Source of the DNA: Salisapilia sapeloensis
Lineage: Eukaryota; Oomycota; Peronosporomycetes; Peronosporales; Salisapiliaceae
Assembly (NCBI GenBank): GCA_023334545.1
Contig: JAADVB010000014.1
Location: forward strand, 62,001 to 126,000
Direction: 5' to 3'
Length of the DNA: 64,000 nucleotides
In this document: positions 23,792-35,714 of the stretch, one piece after another
Layout of the letters: the number at the start of each line of letters is the position of its first letter
How positions within the stretch are numbered: the stretch's first letter is position 1
Made by a program: the position numbers and the translations under genes
Notes under the pieces: generated by a model
Database searches by the model: none
Told to the model about the DNA's origin: nothing
Seen by the model: only the letters and a program-made list of their open reading frames with translations

Positions 23792-24508
23792 TCGATGCTA
23801 CTTATATTTTCATGTCCGCTTTCGTGTTTAAATTCGCAGCGCATTTAATCAGGTATATTTGAAGGCTTTAGATTCGCTTTCATGATTACCCCTGAAAAGC
23901 ATTGTACGTCTGGACTTGATGGCCGGCAGTCAGGGACGCAGACTAATGGTAGATGCTAGAATCAGACCAAGTCGCGGAGTTTAGAACAGTTTGAGCCATC
24001 TTTTCATTTATATTCAGAAGCGACTCAGATGCTGTTGTTGAAAGGGTATACCTCTTAAACTTTGCAGGTCTGAGAAATCCAGACGTTGTTGTACATGCTT
24101 GACGTAAAAATTGCTACAAGTGCTCTTGTGCATACAGATAGTGTTCTTATTATGATAAAAATGGAAGCATAGCCTCCCCACTATCACTACACTGTGCTTT
24201 ACTTATAGGTAGAATCCAAGCCAGAGTAGAAGAACTGTAACCGCTCAACGCGGATACACTATGATCTATCTACAGTCTATGTTAGAACTCTCCTGTTGCC
24301 AAGCAGCCGTCTGATTTTGACTTTCTTTATTCAGGTTTGATGCAATATCTTAACTGCCTACTTTAGTCTTCTCGTTCGTTTCAGCTTTAAATTATCAAGC
24401 GAGGCTCATTTAGGTGCTGGTAAATACTTGCTCTCCATCTTCGAAGAGTCTTGGTACTTCCAAAATTGTAAATTGCGAACGGTACAAATCTGTAGCACGC
24501 ATTTCAGT
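23792..24508. other. Intergenic region upstream of LRR membrane protein
   Basis: About 700 bp between two divergent genes. It is AT-rich with short ORFs only and no domain-like translation. It should hold the promoters of the REX1-B gene (minus) and the LRR gene (plus). In-frame non-ATG sequence exists from 24428, but the first ATG is 24509. Confidence 0.5.
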
Positions 24509-27055
24509 ATGCGTGCTTACGATGACAATGTTCGTAATACTGAAGGAGATGCAAAATCAAGGAAAGCTTCAAATAGGGAGACCGATTCAGGAGCTTCATT
24601 TGGCACGGAGCATATAGACGACGATTTTGTTCCTTCCAAACTATCTGCTGTCACCCCATTTCCGGCAATTTCTAATGCAAACGGGAAGATGATGCAACGT
24701 CTGGCTAGCCCATCTACTGTCATTCCACAAAACAACTTTACTTTCTTTGGCATCTTCGGATTTTATGGCCCTCCACTACTAGCCCTCACCATTGTGTGCA
24801 TCGTCTGGGTCATGTGGCTCATCACATTGAACATGTTTCCGAATGAGGCAGCCAATGTTCTGACGGGTACTTCAAACTATGATGATGGAGAATTTTGGCT
24901 AATTGGAAGGCCGGATCTGGGACTCATGGTGCTGAGTATTATCAGTTTGATACTAATCACCTTACTGTACGCTAAAGTGCTAGTTTTACTCGTCTTTCGG
25001 GGCGCGACCAAATCGAGCTTCAAGCAGCAGCATCGAATTATTCGAAAGAAATCTTATTTACACAGGCTTTCATTCCTACTACGCCCTATCAACGATGTTT
25101 TAGATTACGAGGGACCATATCGCCGCCTATGGGTAAGCATAGCTTTGTTCTATGTTAGTCCTGAATGCTTGATGACACAGCTGAATAAACTATTTGGTTA
25201 GAATATCGGTCAGGAAGTTTTCGATATTACATTGCAAGCGACAGCGCTCTATCGACTGATGGAGTCAGGTTCCCTCGAACTTATGTACGCTTGTGGAGCA
25301 TTGATTTTCTGCAATTCTATATCGTACGCTGGTTTAATAATGTGCGGGAGACGCGTATCGTCTTTTACTGAAGCTGTGATCGGACTCGTGTACGTACAAA
25401 TTTCTTTTGTCCAAAACAGCTATTCACTGTATTCTTTGTTTCCAGTTTTGACTCGACAGTCGCCATCGGATTCCCGATGACTGCGCTCTTCTTTTGCTAC
25501 TCAAGATTAAATTTGGATTACGATCTAATTGATTTGAACAACGAAGTAATTATGCCAGGCTACTTCGGTCGCATAGCTCGGCTCGCAGCTGATCCAATTC
25601 AAACAGCACGCTTTCTCGTTAGTTTTCAAGCCCTCTGCATTCGCCGTTTTTCCGATTTCGTTGTGCAAATAGCATTACACTTGTCTTCATCCTACCGTCT
25701 GATACGGATCACGGAGACTATGATATACAATGCGAAGAGCGTTACGACGACTGTGCAGCCGATGGCTGCGGACATCGGGAAGCGAAAACAACTAGAAGTA
25801 CCTCGAATAGCAGCGATCTTATTTGTAGCATGCGCTGCTCTTGCATTTATCGTTCCGATGGAGGCCGTGCGCTACTCTGAAGCTGCTTGCTCGCATCAGC
25901 ACGAGTGTGTCATTTTTGCCTATCGTTGGCAAAGAACAGAAACGTGTCCTTGTATAGGTCTTGTGGATATTGAAAGAGCACCCAAAAGTTATGAAGAATG
26001 GTTGCAACCCAAGGATGCCACGGAGACACTAAAAGAGTTGACACTGTCAGGGGATCTACAGATACTGAAAATCATTAATCGAGGTGTGAGGGAGTTACCG
26101 GAAGGAATGGCAGCCTGTACTAGCCTGCAGCAAGTGTACGTGAGGCTTTGCTGCTTTTGCCCTGAGTTCTCACATGGACATATTTTTAATAACTTGTAGG
26201 TACCTGATGTATACTGGACTTATGGAGATACCTGACTGGGCCAACGCACTCTCGAATATTGAAATACTGTACGTGAAATAGCTTGAAATATATACATCTA
26301 AAGTAGTAACTTTTACTTGTAGACACATCGAAGGCAAACTGGAAGATACCAATTTAGTTCACATTCCTCCAAACTTTTTCGACAACAAGCGTCGTCTTGT
26401 GTTCCTCCACCTTGGTGTACATCCTCAGCTCAAAAAGTTACCATCTTTTGATGGACTTATTAATCTTCGGACATTAACGCTTGTCCAATTCTACTCGCTT
26501 ACAAATCTGCCAACCTTCGAGAAGATGGGTAATTTAAAAGCGCTCGCAATTTTGGATGTGCCCAAACTACGAACTCTTCCTAGTCTCAACGCTGGGATCG
26601 AGTTAAAACAATTCGCAGTTATATTTCCTACTCCACTGTGCTGCAATGGATTCCTCGGAAAGTGTGAACTTGACCATCCGTACTGCCGAGGAGATTCTGC
26701 TGGTGGTGATTCTCAAGCTATATGCTTGCCTGCTAATGCCAGTAGAGCATCTCCAAAGATGTTAGGACTGTTTGACCAATTTAAAGAAACAGCGTGTTGG
26801 GTAGCTCGAGCGTCATACCAAGCTTCCATATCGGTCCCACTGAAAGAAAGCACGGAGATGTGCGGAGGTGTGATGTACAAAGAGTGCTACTTAAGCGTTG
26901 ATGCGCCACCATCAATTTGCTATAATCGCCGCTTGATGGCAATTTCGTGTATAGGCGATCCGATTTTTATTGAGCTACGCAAAAAGCAAATCCAAAGAAA
27001 GATCGGACGCCCATGTGATCCGGAAGTCGAATCCTGGCTAGGTTGCGAAGGATAG
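24509..27055 (+). CDS. Oomycete-type membrane protein with extracellular leucine-rich repeats
   Basis: Exons 24509-25132, 25202-25389, 25446-26135, 26200-26268 and 26323-27055 give 767 residues. The N-terminal half has about five hydrophobic segments (LLALTIVCIVWVMWLITL; LMVLSIISLILITLL; a weaker pair in exons 2-3; IAAILFVACAALAFIV). The last is followed by a Cys-containing linker (CSHQHECVIFAYRW, CPCIGLVDIERAPKSYEEW), then leucine-rich repeats (for example LIPSFDGLINLRTLTL-like blocks near 26440) and a Cys-rich end. I know of similar membrane LRR proteins in oomycetes, but no function. Surface sensing or adhesion is inferred. A tight exon series at 26200 splits one repeat. Confidence 0.75.
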
Positions 27056-27821
27056 ACGCCATTCTATAACTAAAAACTCTTGTTTTCACTTGTAATTTTT
27101 TGTTCGGCTGTTCTTTATTGAATTATTAACATTTATTTTTATACATAAATATAACTTTTACTTATTAATCTTCAAAGAGGTTCGAAAGTTTAAAGGTAAA
27201 TGCTTTTTATTAAGATGTAAGAATTAGATGATAGTCTACAAGTTTATTGAAGACGTACATGAAGCTCTTTAGTGATGCATCTGAAGGATTTGGGAAGACT
27301 CTACAAGGAAGGGTGAGGATCGAAGCTGGGTAGTAACATTTACCGTTTCAGTTATTCCCAACGTCCTATAGCAGTACCATTGGTACTAAAGCCAGCTACA
27401 GAACGTATAATTACTCAGATTGTGCTAAAATTGCAGCAAGATCCTGTACGTTGCGAAGATCGAAGAGGGTGAGGCGCCATGCCGTGGTGTACTTATTCAA
27501 AACCAATTGGTCCGTAGTGTTCCTCTGTATTGCAAGTGTACTAAATAATGTGACTTCATAGCTACCACAAACTAGAACTTTCCAGAGCAAGATCAACGTC
27601 CTAAGATCAAAGCATGTTCGAAATCGGATAGGTCTGCAGAAAATGACGTTGATCTGGTAAAACCAGTCAAGCCGAACAAATTGGTTGACGTTTTCGACTA
27701 GCATATATAGTATCTTTGCAGTGTTGTACATGCAAACAAAGTGCAAATCAGTGAGCGCGACGGGAGAACAAATGATAACGATATCGAAAAAGAAGATAGT
27801 CTATATCGTATGTTATGCTAT
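27056..27821. other. AT-rich intergenic region
   Basis: About 770 bp between the stops of two convergent genes. The first 200 bp are very AT-rich. A minus-strand reading frame at 27411-27746 is open but starts from TTG, has no domain and looks accidental. Nothing else is supportable. Confidence 0.5.
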
Positions 27822-29490
27822 CTACTCGATGCAACTATTGCCGCGTGAACCGTCCAGAGGAATAAGCCAGCAGTGAGGATTATGTGCACCTCCTTGCACA
27901 GTCTTCGTCGGATCCAGGTCAAACTTCCACTTGTCGTCGAAAGTCACGAAGCGAAGTTTCATTTGATCCTCGGCGAAAAACAGTTCAAAGAAGCCATACG
28001 GCGCATTTTCTCCACGCCATATCGGTGAAATCACATCTTTCGCTGTTGTTGGTGGATTTCCCATACTCTCACTTTGAATTCCTCCTCCAGCCCCATTCGT
28101 AACGAAATGCGTATTAAAATTACCAAAGTCGTGGCCTTCGGCTGCATCGTATAAATCAATCACCTATCATTTTAAATTAACTATTTAAAAACGTACCATG
28201 GATATGTCCTGCCATGTAGAGCTGAATGTTGCCTTCTTCCATCACAGAATCCCATCTCTTCATTTCCTCTGGTGTCATGTGGTAATGTGGCGTGTAGTGC
28301 GTATTGACGACTTTCCACGTTGCCGTTGAGGTAGCGGCATCACGTGCTAGATTAGCAATTGATTCTTCCTGCCATTCTTTAATTAGATTGAGGCAGCGAT
28401 CAAATGCTTCATCGTCTCCATTCGCGCAATACTTGTGTCCACGGTGTATATCATTGCAATCGATTGAATCCGGCTCATCGTCTTTAAATTTGTACCCATA
28501 GCATTGGCAACAAATTTGTTCACCTCCATGGACAGTTGCTGCATTAGTGTCAAGCTATTATGACATGTCAACAACGTAAATGATGTGTCATAAAAGTGAA
28601 AAGATGGCACTGAAACGTACATTGAATACGTCAACAGTAACTCCACTAGTTGAATCTTCTAAGCGTTCAACAAAGTAATGACCGCTCATCTTCCACCGAT
28701 TATTTGTAGGACTTATGTAGTTCGCTTGCACTGTGAACCTATTGCTTAATTGCTTAAGCATCTCCTCAGTAGTTTTGCATTCTTTCCAGGAGCCCTCTCC
28801 TTCACCACATATAAAGTTGGAACCCCCAAGATCATGGTTTCCAGCGACACTTAACCATGGAACCTCTTCCAATGAAGCTTGATTATAAACGCTTTCAAAT
28901 GTCGTCTCGAAACGATCTACAACGTCCGAGGGGCCGACTCCATTCCAGTAAAAGTTATCACCATGGTTCAGTATAGCCTTCGGTTGCAATTTTTCAGCAG
29001 ACTGCGATAAGAGATAGGCTAGTTGAGGTTGCGCCTGACGATCCTTGAAATACTCTTCAGTATCTTCGCCAGTTTTGCGGTAACGATTACAACAAGAACC
29101 GAGGAACCGCTCCATGCCCCAATCACCAATGGCGAGAGCATGAACGTCGTATTTGGATTTGTCTTTTAAAAAAGCAGCAGCTGTGCCACTACTAGTAGAA
29201 GACCCATCGTTGGAAGACTTTAAAGATGATGCGATACTAGACGAGTCAGCCGAACCGCTTGATTCAAAGTTTGATGTATCTTCGTTCGCCTGTGTGCTTC
29301 CATCACAGTTAAAACCGAAAAATGCTGTAGCGTGCTTATTCCGGCAGACCACATCTGAAATTGAGTCGCCGTTTGTGGTAACTGCAGCTAGACTTCGATG
29401 ATCATAGTCGGATAGGTGTTCACTACGAAGTTCAAATGCTATACTGCAGGTGCTCACACCCAGAAGCGCAGAAATAACCACTTTCTTCAT
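27822..29490 (-). CDS. Secreted purple acid phosphatase (TRAP-like); last intron does not join in frame
   Basis: Metallophosphoesterase with a signal peptide (MKKVVISALLGVSTCSIAF) and a Ser-rich linker. All five metal-ligand motifs are present: IGDWG, NHGDNFYW, AGNHD, VNTHYTPH and GHIH. It probably hydrolyses phosphomonoesters outside the cell or in vacuoles. Exon 1 is 29490-28621 and exon 2 starts at 28554 (phase 0, LDTNAATVHGG). Exon 2 ends next to GHIH at 28197, where the GT at 28196 leaves phase 1, but exon 3 (28163-27822) is open only in phase 0 (VIDLYDAAEGHDFG). A GT-AG splice therefore shifts by one base. Exon 3 is clearly conserved sequence, so a sequence error, an unusual splice or a recent frameshift is possible. 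Confidence 0.8.
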
Positions 29491-29728
29491 ATCCGCAGAA
29501 GTGGATCAAAGCTAAAATGAGTCCCACATCACTCTGCAAGTAAGAGTAGTTTCGATAAATTTATATGCCATTGACAGAGATGAAACCTCCCATTGCGGTC
29601 GTTTTGTCTCGTGTGCTCTTGCGGCTACACTTAGATCTGAAACGAATGATATGCGATAAGTTTAGAGCGCTCGCTACTCATGATAACGGATACAATAGCT
29701 GTTGGTCGACGTAGGTTATCTGGGAGTC

Positions 29729-31178
29729 ATGAGTGGCAACGAGAGTCCTTCCCCATCGCTCCGTCTTCTGGATGATCTACTTGGTGTCATCCTGCTAGCA
29801 GCCACTGTCGTGTTCATCGGCACAATTGAACTAACAAGACGCAAAGTTTGCAAACTGTACCAATTCACCTTTGGGCTTTCAGCAACTTACGCGATTTTTG
29901 TTGGTGGTGGACTCATCGACCGATACACGGTGGATGAACAGCTTGCTTTAGCGCTATATACGGCTTATATTCCCCCTGCCGTCCCCTTCCATCCAGTATT
30001 GCTGTCTATTGTTTCCATGGTACCAGCCGCAATAACTGCCCGATCGTGCTCTTGTCCTTGTTGTGCTGACAACAAAAGCAAACGACCACACAAGGATTGT
30101 TTTGTACGTCGCGTGAAGGATTGCTTTCCGTTATACTTGTCCTTAGCAATCTTTCTGATGGTGGTGATTGGCATGCGGTTAAACGCTCGATTACGTCAAT
30201 CAGCAGTGGAACCTGTGAACGGTACAGTCCACTGGCTGATGTTTAAATCCCCGTTCTATTTGACAATAGCCCATGTCGGAAGTGTCCTGCTTGTGGCGCT
30301 CAAACTGATTCTTCAACGAGTACATCTTCTAATTTATTGCAGCTCTATCGAATAGACAATCTTACGATTCGGATCTTTCATCCAACCATGTAGGCCGGAC
30401 ACCACTGTCCGAACGATAGTAGTGGAAGCAGCGCTGAAGAGAGTCGGGCTTTCGAGAGCTCCGACAATTATACGGATTCAGGACAAGACCTAGAAGAGAA
30501 GATGCTGAATCAGCAAGCACAAGTCTGTGGCTTTGTTTTGTAAATCCCTATGATATTATCTCATCCTGACGTGCATCATAGTCTGCCTCACTTCGACGTC
30601 GAAATCGGCCCAGATCCCGACCGATAAGTGAGATTGCTCATGAGCATACAGTCAGAAATACTACGACAGGACTTCGAAAAAGTGGTGATGAAGTACCTGA
30701 AGAGGACGATGACGTGCTCTCATCCCTCGCTTCCAGCTACGTTCCACTAGATAAGGTCAACAAGAAGCTGGAGCTACCGAATCAAGCATCTAACTACCGT
30801 CAGAATATGATCAAGTCTAACTTTTCGAAGGGCGTACAACGAGCGTCATCTAACCAAGCTCCATCGCCACCTCGAGTGTTTAGTGGCATGTGGAGTGAAA
30901 ACGAAGATGAGTCGGCGTCAATTACCTCTAGCGGTACTGGAGCTGGGTATCAGAGTGACTCGACATTTGCACTCGGGTATTCGAATGCACTACGACGTCG
31001 GTATGGCAGACAAATTTCAAGCGGCCGATATAATCAAAATCCTTACACTGGTGGACCACGCCCGCCACAGGACGGTCTCAGGAAAGAAGCCTCTGAGTGG
31101 GTCGAGTACTTTGACAACCAATCTGGACGGAACTATCTCTACAATCATCGTACAGCTGAATCAAAGTGGGCGAGCTAA
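29729..31178 (+). CDS. Multi-TM protein with C-terminal WW domain
   Basis: Exons 29729-30319, 30394-30522 and 30582-31178 give 438 residues. Residues 1-200 contain four to five hydrophobic segments (LLGVILLAATVVFIGTIEL; FGLSATYAIFVGGGL; PVLLSIVSMVPAAI; LYLSLAIFLMVVIGM; IAHVGSVLLVALKLIL) and a Cys-rich loop. A Ser-rich, Arg-rich cytosolic-looking region follows, ending in a WW domain (WVEYFDNQSGRNYLYNHRTA, then SKW). WW domains bind proline-rich partners. I do not recognise the membrane half. The first intron could start elsewhere, because a second GT/AG pair gives other short options, so the 82-bp version is a choice made on phase and length. Confidence 0.65.
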
Positions 31179-31283
31179 TCGATTTCAGCCATATTCATAT
31201 GCCTGATAGGTAAGCAAATTCTATAAAGGTGAATAGATTGATTTATACGAGTAAAAGACTTGTATTTATCGCTTGATTTGCTT

Positions 31284-34200
31284 CTACACTTTCCCGACAT
31301 ACCGATAGTTCAGCTTGTAGCTGTTGTCGAGATTCTTGAGCAGCGATTTGCCTGTTGCGTCAAGCGCAGCGTACAATTGCTCCTTTTCATTCGTCGAACA
31401 GATATCAAGCAGAACAAAGATGCCTGGACGTAATCGATGTTGTAGCTTCGTTGGCAAGTCCTCTTTCTCTGCAGCCCGTACGTAGCTCAAAATCATGTAC
31501 ACGACGTGCTTTCGGACTTGTACGTCATGGGCTTTGAGATACCCGTACAAACGCGCCAAGTTAGAGCTCCACTCCTGGACGTATTGCTCTTCCGTAGTGG
31601 CACTAGCTTCGTTAGCAAAAGAGTGATTTCTTACACGTTTTCTCGATGTTGTAACGACAATTTGCAGCAACGAGTTGACTGCCTCGACTATAAGAGGTAT
31701 GGCATGTACCATTGATGAAAGGTGGTGGCGCACAATACGCATGAGCAAAGAGTAGGAAGACATCCAAATGACGTGCAGTTGCCGGATGGATAGCTTCGAC
31801 TGCCGTCTCTGCTGACTCGAAGCAACCGAAGAAAGAGGCTGCAAGACTAATGAAACATGTGCAAGCTCTTCTGAAGTCCAAGAGAAAAGCTCTGGTGTTG
31901 TGTAAACCAGTGATAGCGCCTGCAACGACCATAAGCACACGTCGATGTTTCGTTCTTCATTGCTAGACGCCAGTAAGAGTGACATGATTGACTCCATCAA
32001 TGCAGTTTTAAAGTCCTGCAATGACTTTTTCCGAGACGTCGTAAGCTCTCTCTTTTCACCTTGCAGCAGTACCACAAGAGTACGAAGGGCAGCAACTACT
32101 CTACTCGCTTCTTGCGCACGGATCTCTTGTCCGATTACCGTCAAGGCGAGTTGGAACTCGGTCTTGTTAGCATTAAAAAGCAGTGCTTGCAGCGGACGTA
32201 CACGCACCTCTTCTTCCTCCAGTACGGAAGGATCTGCTACGCGGAACATGGCAACAGCAAGAAGACAGCTAAACATGGTCGGCGAGCAGATAGAGCGGAT
32301 TGTGTGGTAGTGTTTACAAGTAGCCTCAAACAACGCTACGTAATGAGTGAAAATTTCGTCATCTCCTTGAACTCTCGGAGACGTCAAAGACTGGAGAGCT
32401 GCATTTAGCGATGATTCGAGATTAGATTTCACGATATGGCCGAGTGGGCTGTCTTCGGCACTTATACCAAGTGTCGACATAGAAGTACAATACCGAACAA
32501 GTGCAGACATCAATGCAAACTCATTCGTATGACCACTCGTGGGATAACCTTCCGGTCCAAGGCCTTTCGACACTTCTGCTATAATGGATTGCTCCACATC
32601 ATTAATAGTGCCACCGGCTTCGCTCTCTTGAGTGCGCTCAATGTTTGCAAGTGCTTCCAAGACCAGAGTGATGTTCTGAATAGCACCATGTGACTTTCCT
32701 TTCTTCTTAGGACGCACAAAACTCTTTACTGCCGATGCTATCTTCGTCTCTGGAGAAGCACACTCGTATAAGTGGAATTGTAGGATGCAAGCAAGCATCG
32801 CAATTTGAGAAGCTTTATGCGCATCCGCTTGGAAATAAACGATGAACTTGTAAGCACGATCGTCCACGTCTTGTGCTGCAGTCTCATCTGCGTAGGTTCG
32901 AATTGGTAGGTAATTGTCTACGAGCCATTGAAGGATCTGTGCTGTAGTTGCTGCACTCTCTTCCATCTCGACCAAGTTATTTGTAGCTTCGAAAGACTCA
33001 AAGCCAAGGCGCAAGAGATCCGCGCACTCCTCCGCAGGTAGATAGCCCTCCGGTAGACTTCGCAATAAGCCAAAGTATCTGTCCAGCATCACGAGCGCTG
33101 TATTTTTTTCATCTGTAGACGCTTGTGTCAGGTTCTTTAAGCATGTATCGCCCATTTTCACGAGTACAGGAGAAGCAACGTTCCTGAGAGCTTGAATCTC
33201 GTAAAAGGCAGCAGCCTGTAGAATATTCATTGCAGTCACATCCCGACCAAGGTACTTTTCAAGCAGTGACTGCAACAGTAGCTTGGCACGTGACTGTGAT
33301 AGGTACGTTGTGAGCTCCCATAAATAAAACGTAATGGCCTCCCAGCTATCCGACTTGACAGCAAACGTAACAACGGCGTCTGCAATTTCGGCATGATTCG
33401 TCATCATCTCATCTTCTTTACGAAGGAAATGAATGCCGATTTTAATAAGACCGGATTCGTAAGTGTCTTTCTGATTGTCATTGCCACGGCCTGAACTTTT
33501 CTTTTTGGATGTCGATTGCAACAGCTTTTGGATACTGGTAGCAAACGTACCGCTTGACTGAAGAGCATGCAATGTTGGATCAAACACTTCTTTTTGCACC
33601 ACACTACTCACATCGTCGTACAATACCAAGAGCTCACCAAACACTGCCAGCAGCTCTTTCACTTCCAAATGGGCTTTTGACGGATGCTTCATGGCTTTTT
33701 CGCTCATTGCTACCAGGGGATCAAACAAATTCTCCTTTGTGGATGTCGTCAAGAGAGTCTCCAGTTTCTTTCGCGTCTGTGGAGTGATCTGGATCTCTTG
33801 CATCAATGCCTGAAGAACGACGCGAACGACGCGAACTTTACTAGCAAACGAACTGCCCCTTACTTTCTCTTTCGTCTGTAAATGCTCGGCGCACAACTCC
33901 CACACAGCATCGATTTGACCGACAGGTAATCTCCGCATACATCCACGCAGGGCTTCATCACATTTATCCTGTCTCAATAGGGTGTAAAGACCAGCGTACA
34001 CTTCATCAGACGCAGCTTCGAGACCAAAGATCGCTTCGAAAAGCTTGTCGAGCAGTCGCATCGACTCATACGCTTCTAAAACATTTTGCCAACAAGAACA
34101 AGCTGCTGGTAGGACAGTACCAGACGATACGTTGTGTCCAAGTACCACCAGTACAGACGTCAAAGACTTCTCGAGAACATTTGGAGAGGCTCGAAGGGCG

Positions 34201-35714
34201 TTGGCGATTACCGCAAACTGGCCTGCCGCTTCCCGATCTTCATTTTGAACAAGCTCCAAGAAGTTTCTCGTGATCTTTTCCATCTTTGTATAATGGTTTT
34301 GGTCACCAGTGTCTTCTGTCACGCGATAGATCTCGCAATTTGCCAGGGCCTGGAACAAGGAGTCGTACAGCTGTACCAAAACACTCTTGTGGCTCTTTTT
34401 GCAGCCGACGACGGCGGCAGCGCAGAGTTCTGCCCAAAACTTAAATGGCGATCGTGTAGAAGATGTTGCGCCAATGACAGTTGCAGATCGCTTTTTGTTG
34501 GATTTGAAATGTTCCGACGTACTTCCTTCACCTTTGTACGAGCGAAGGCGGACAGTATACTCACTGGCTAGTACATCTAACAAACTTCCTACCGAAGCTT
34601 TCATACCGTCCGTGTTTGCTTCGTCTTGAAGTAGGTTCACTAGCTCTTGAAACAGACCTCGCTGGTAAGAAAGTAAGGAGGGCTTGCCAGACTTTTTACC
34701 ACTTTTCTTTTGCTTTTTCGTTGGCGGGTCGGAGTTTTCTTCAGCGACCTCTTCGGAAGTAGTCCAGAGCGTGTCTTGGAGCTCTAGTGCAGCTTCATAT
34801 TCTGGAATGTGCTCACTATCCAGCAGTATGCCGACAAAAGTTTTATTAATCATATCCACATTGGCTGACAATGCATCTCCATCGAGATATGAAGTTTGGC
34901 TGTCTGCAGCAGTCATGAGCTCAAGGAACGAATGTCGATAATTGACTAAAGTCGTCATCCAGGTTTTGGTCAAGGCTACAAACACCTTCTTACTGTTGAG
35001 TTGCGTACGCAGCAATTCGTGCAAGACACATAAGAAGGCATGCGTTAATTGCAATACCATCATGCACGTCATAGCGTTCTTTTGATGACTTTCCTCTAGC
35101 CATGACAACAAGCTCGGCATGATCTTGTCCATAAATTCTTTCCACGTATTTGTCTGTGGACGGTACAGTTGAAAGCTTGGCAACATTTTGGAATGGAAGA
35201 ACTCGGAAGTCACCAGCGTGGTCGGTAGCTCGAACAGGTACAAAGAGATAAGGCGGACATCAGCAAGTGTTTCGTTCCATGATGAATCATCATCTTTCGC
35301 TGAAGCTAGCGCACTCGCCATCGCATCTAGCAGAGAGTTTCCAGCACTGAGTGGGATCGTCATCTTAGTATTGGGATCCACGTCGTGTTCACTGTTGGCA
35401 AATGCAGTTTCAAGAGTTTCTAGACTGTAACGTAGAAGGCGCAGTGCATCTGGCTGAAGACTCTTGCTTTTGCCAGTCATAGCAAGCGCGAATTGCATGC
35501 CTTCAGTTGGAATCTGGTGCCAAGACACATTCAATTCGGTAGCCAGTCGTTCGAGTGCATGTTGTTCGAGTCCTCGAGTTTGACTAGATAGCAGCTGCAG
35601 TCCTGCTGATAGAATCCTTCTATCATTTTCAACCTGACGCTTTGCTTGACGCCAACGCAATAACAAGAAAGCAGCCTGGCGAGACGCGACGCCTTCGCAC
35701 TCCTCGCTGGTCAT
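31284..35714 (-). CDS. URB2: Nucleolar pre-ribosome factor URB2/NPA2-like
   Basis: One long open frame of 1476 residues from the ATG at 35714. It is a helical-repeat protein whose last 100 residues match the conserved Urb2/Npa2 end (RKHVVYMILSYVRA, then RPGIFVLLDICS and KLNYRYVGK). In yeast this family acts in early 60S ribosomal subunit assembly in the nucleolus. A Lys-rich stretch near 34700 (KKQKKSGKKSGK) is a plausible nucleolar signal. An upstream ATG at 35855 adds 47 residues, but the interval reads like a CA-rich leader (caaccaaacaaaacaaca), so I prefer 35714. It is divergent from the kinesin. Identification rests on the C-terminus and overall size. Confidence 0.75.
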   Translation of the reverse strand: MTSEECEGVASRQAAFLLLRWRQAKRQVENDRRILSAGLQLLSSQTRGLEQHALERLATELNVSWHQIPTEGMQFALAMTGKSKSLQPDALRLLRYSLETLETAFANSEHDVDPNTKMTIPLSAGNSLLDAMASALASAKDDDSSWNETLADVRLISLYLFELPTTLVTSEFFHSKMLPSFQLYRPQTNTWKEFMDKIMPSLLSWLEESHQKNAMTCMMVLQLTHAFLCVLHELLRTQLNSKKVFVALTKTWMTTLVNYRHSFLELMTAADSQTSYLDGDALSANVDMINKTFVGILLDSEHIPEYEAALELQDTLWTTSEEVAEENSDPPTKKQKKSGKKSGKPSLLSYQRGLFQELVNLLQDEANTDGMKASVGSLLDVLASEYTVRLRSYKGEGSTSEHFKSNKKRSATVIGATSSTRSPFKFWAELCAAAVVGCKKSHKSVLVQLYDSLFQALANCEIYRVTEDTGDQNHYTKMEKITRNFLELVQNEDREAAGQFAVIANALRASPNVLEKSLTSVLVVLGHNVSSGTVLPAACSCWQNVLEAYESMRLLDKLFEAIFGLEAASDEVYAGLYTLLRQDKCDEALRGCMRRLPVGQIDAVWELCAEHLQTKEKVRGSSFASKVRVVRVVLQALMQEIQITPQTRKKLETLLTTSTKENLFDPLVAMSEKAMKHPSKAHLEVKELLAVFGELLVLYDDVSSVVQKEVFDPTLHALQSSGTFATSIQKLLQSTSKKKSSGRGNDNQKDTYESGLIKIGIHFLRKEDEMMTNHAEIADAVVTFAVKSDSWEAITFYLWELTTYLSQSRAKLLLQSLLEKYLGRDVTAMNILQAAAFYEIQALRNVASPVLVKMGDTCLKNLTQASTDEKNTALVMLDRYFGLLRSLPEGYLPAEECADLLRLGFESFEATNNLVEMEESAATTAQILQWLVDNYLPIRTYADETAAQDVDDRAYKFIVYFQADAHKASQIAMLACILQFHLYECASPETKIASAVKSFVRPKKKGKSHGAIQNITLVLEALANIERTQESEAGGTINDVEQSIIAEVSKGLGPEGYPTSGHTNEFALMSALVRYCTSMSTLGISAEDSPLGHIVKSNLESSLNAALQSLTSPRVQGDDEIFTHYVALFEATCKHYHTIRSICSPTMFSCLLAVAMFRVADPSVLEEEEVRVRPLQALLFNANKTEFQLALTVIGQEIRAQEASRVVAALRTLVVLLQGEKRELTTSRKKSLQDFKTALMESIMSLLLASSNEERNIDVCLWSLQALSLVYTTPELFSWTSEELAHVSLVLQPLSSVASSQQRRQSKLSIRQLHVIWMSSYSLLMRIVRHHLSSMVHAIPLIVEAVNSLLQIVVTTSRKRVRNHSFANEASATTEEQYVQEWSSNLARLYGYLKAHDVQVRKHVVYMILSYVRAAEKEDLPTKLQHRLRPGIFVLLDICSTNEKEQLYAALDATGKSLLKNLDNSYKLNYRYVGKV

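Noticed and set aside
27411-27746. Minus-strand 111-codon open frame in the AT-rich gap
   Set aside because: It starts from TTG, has no domain and unusual composition; the first ATG leaves a short random-looking peptide.
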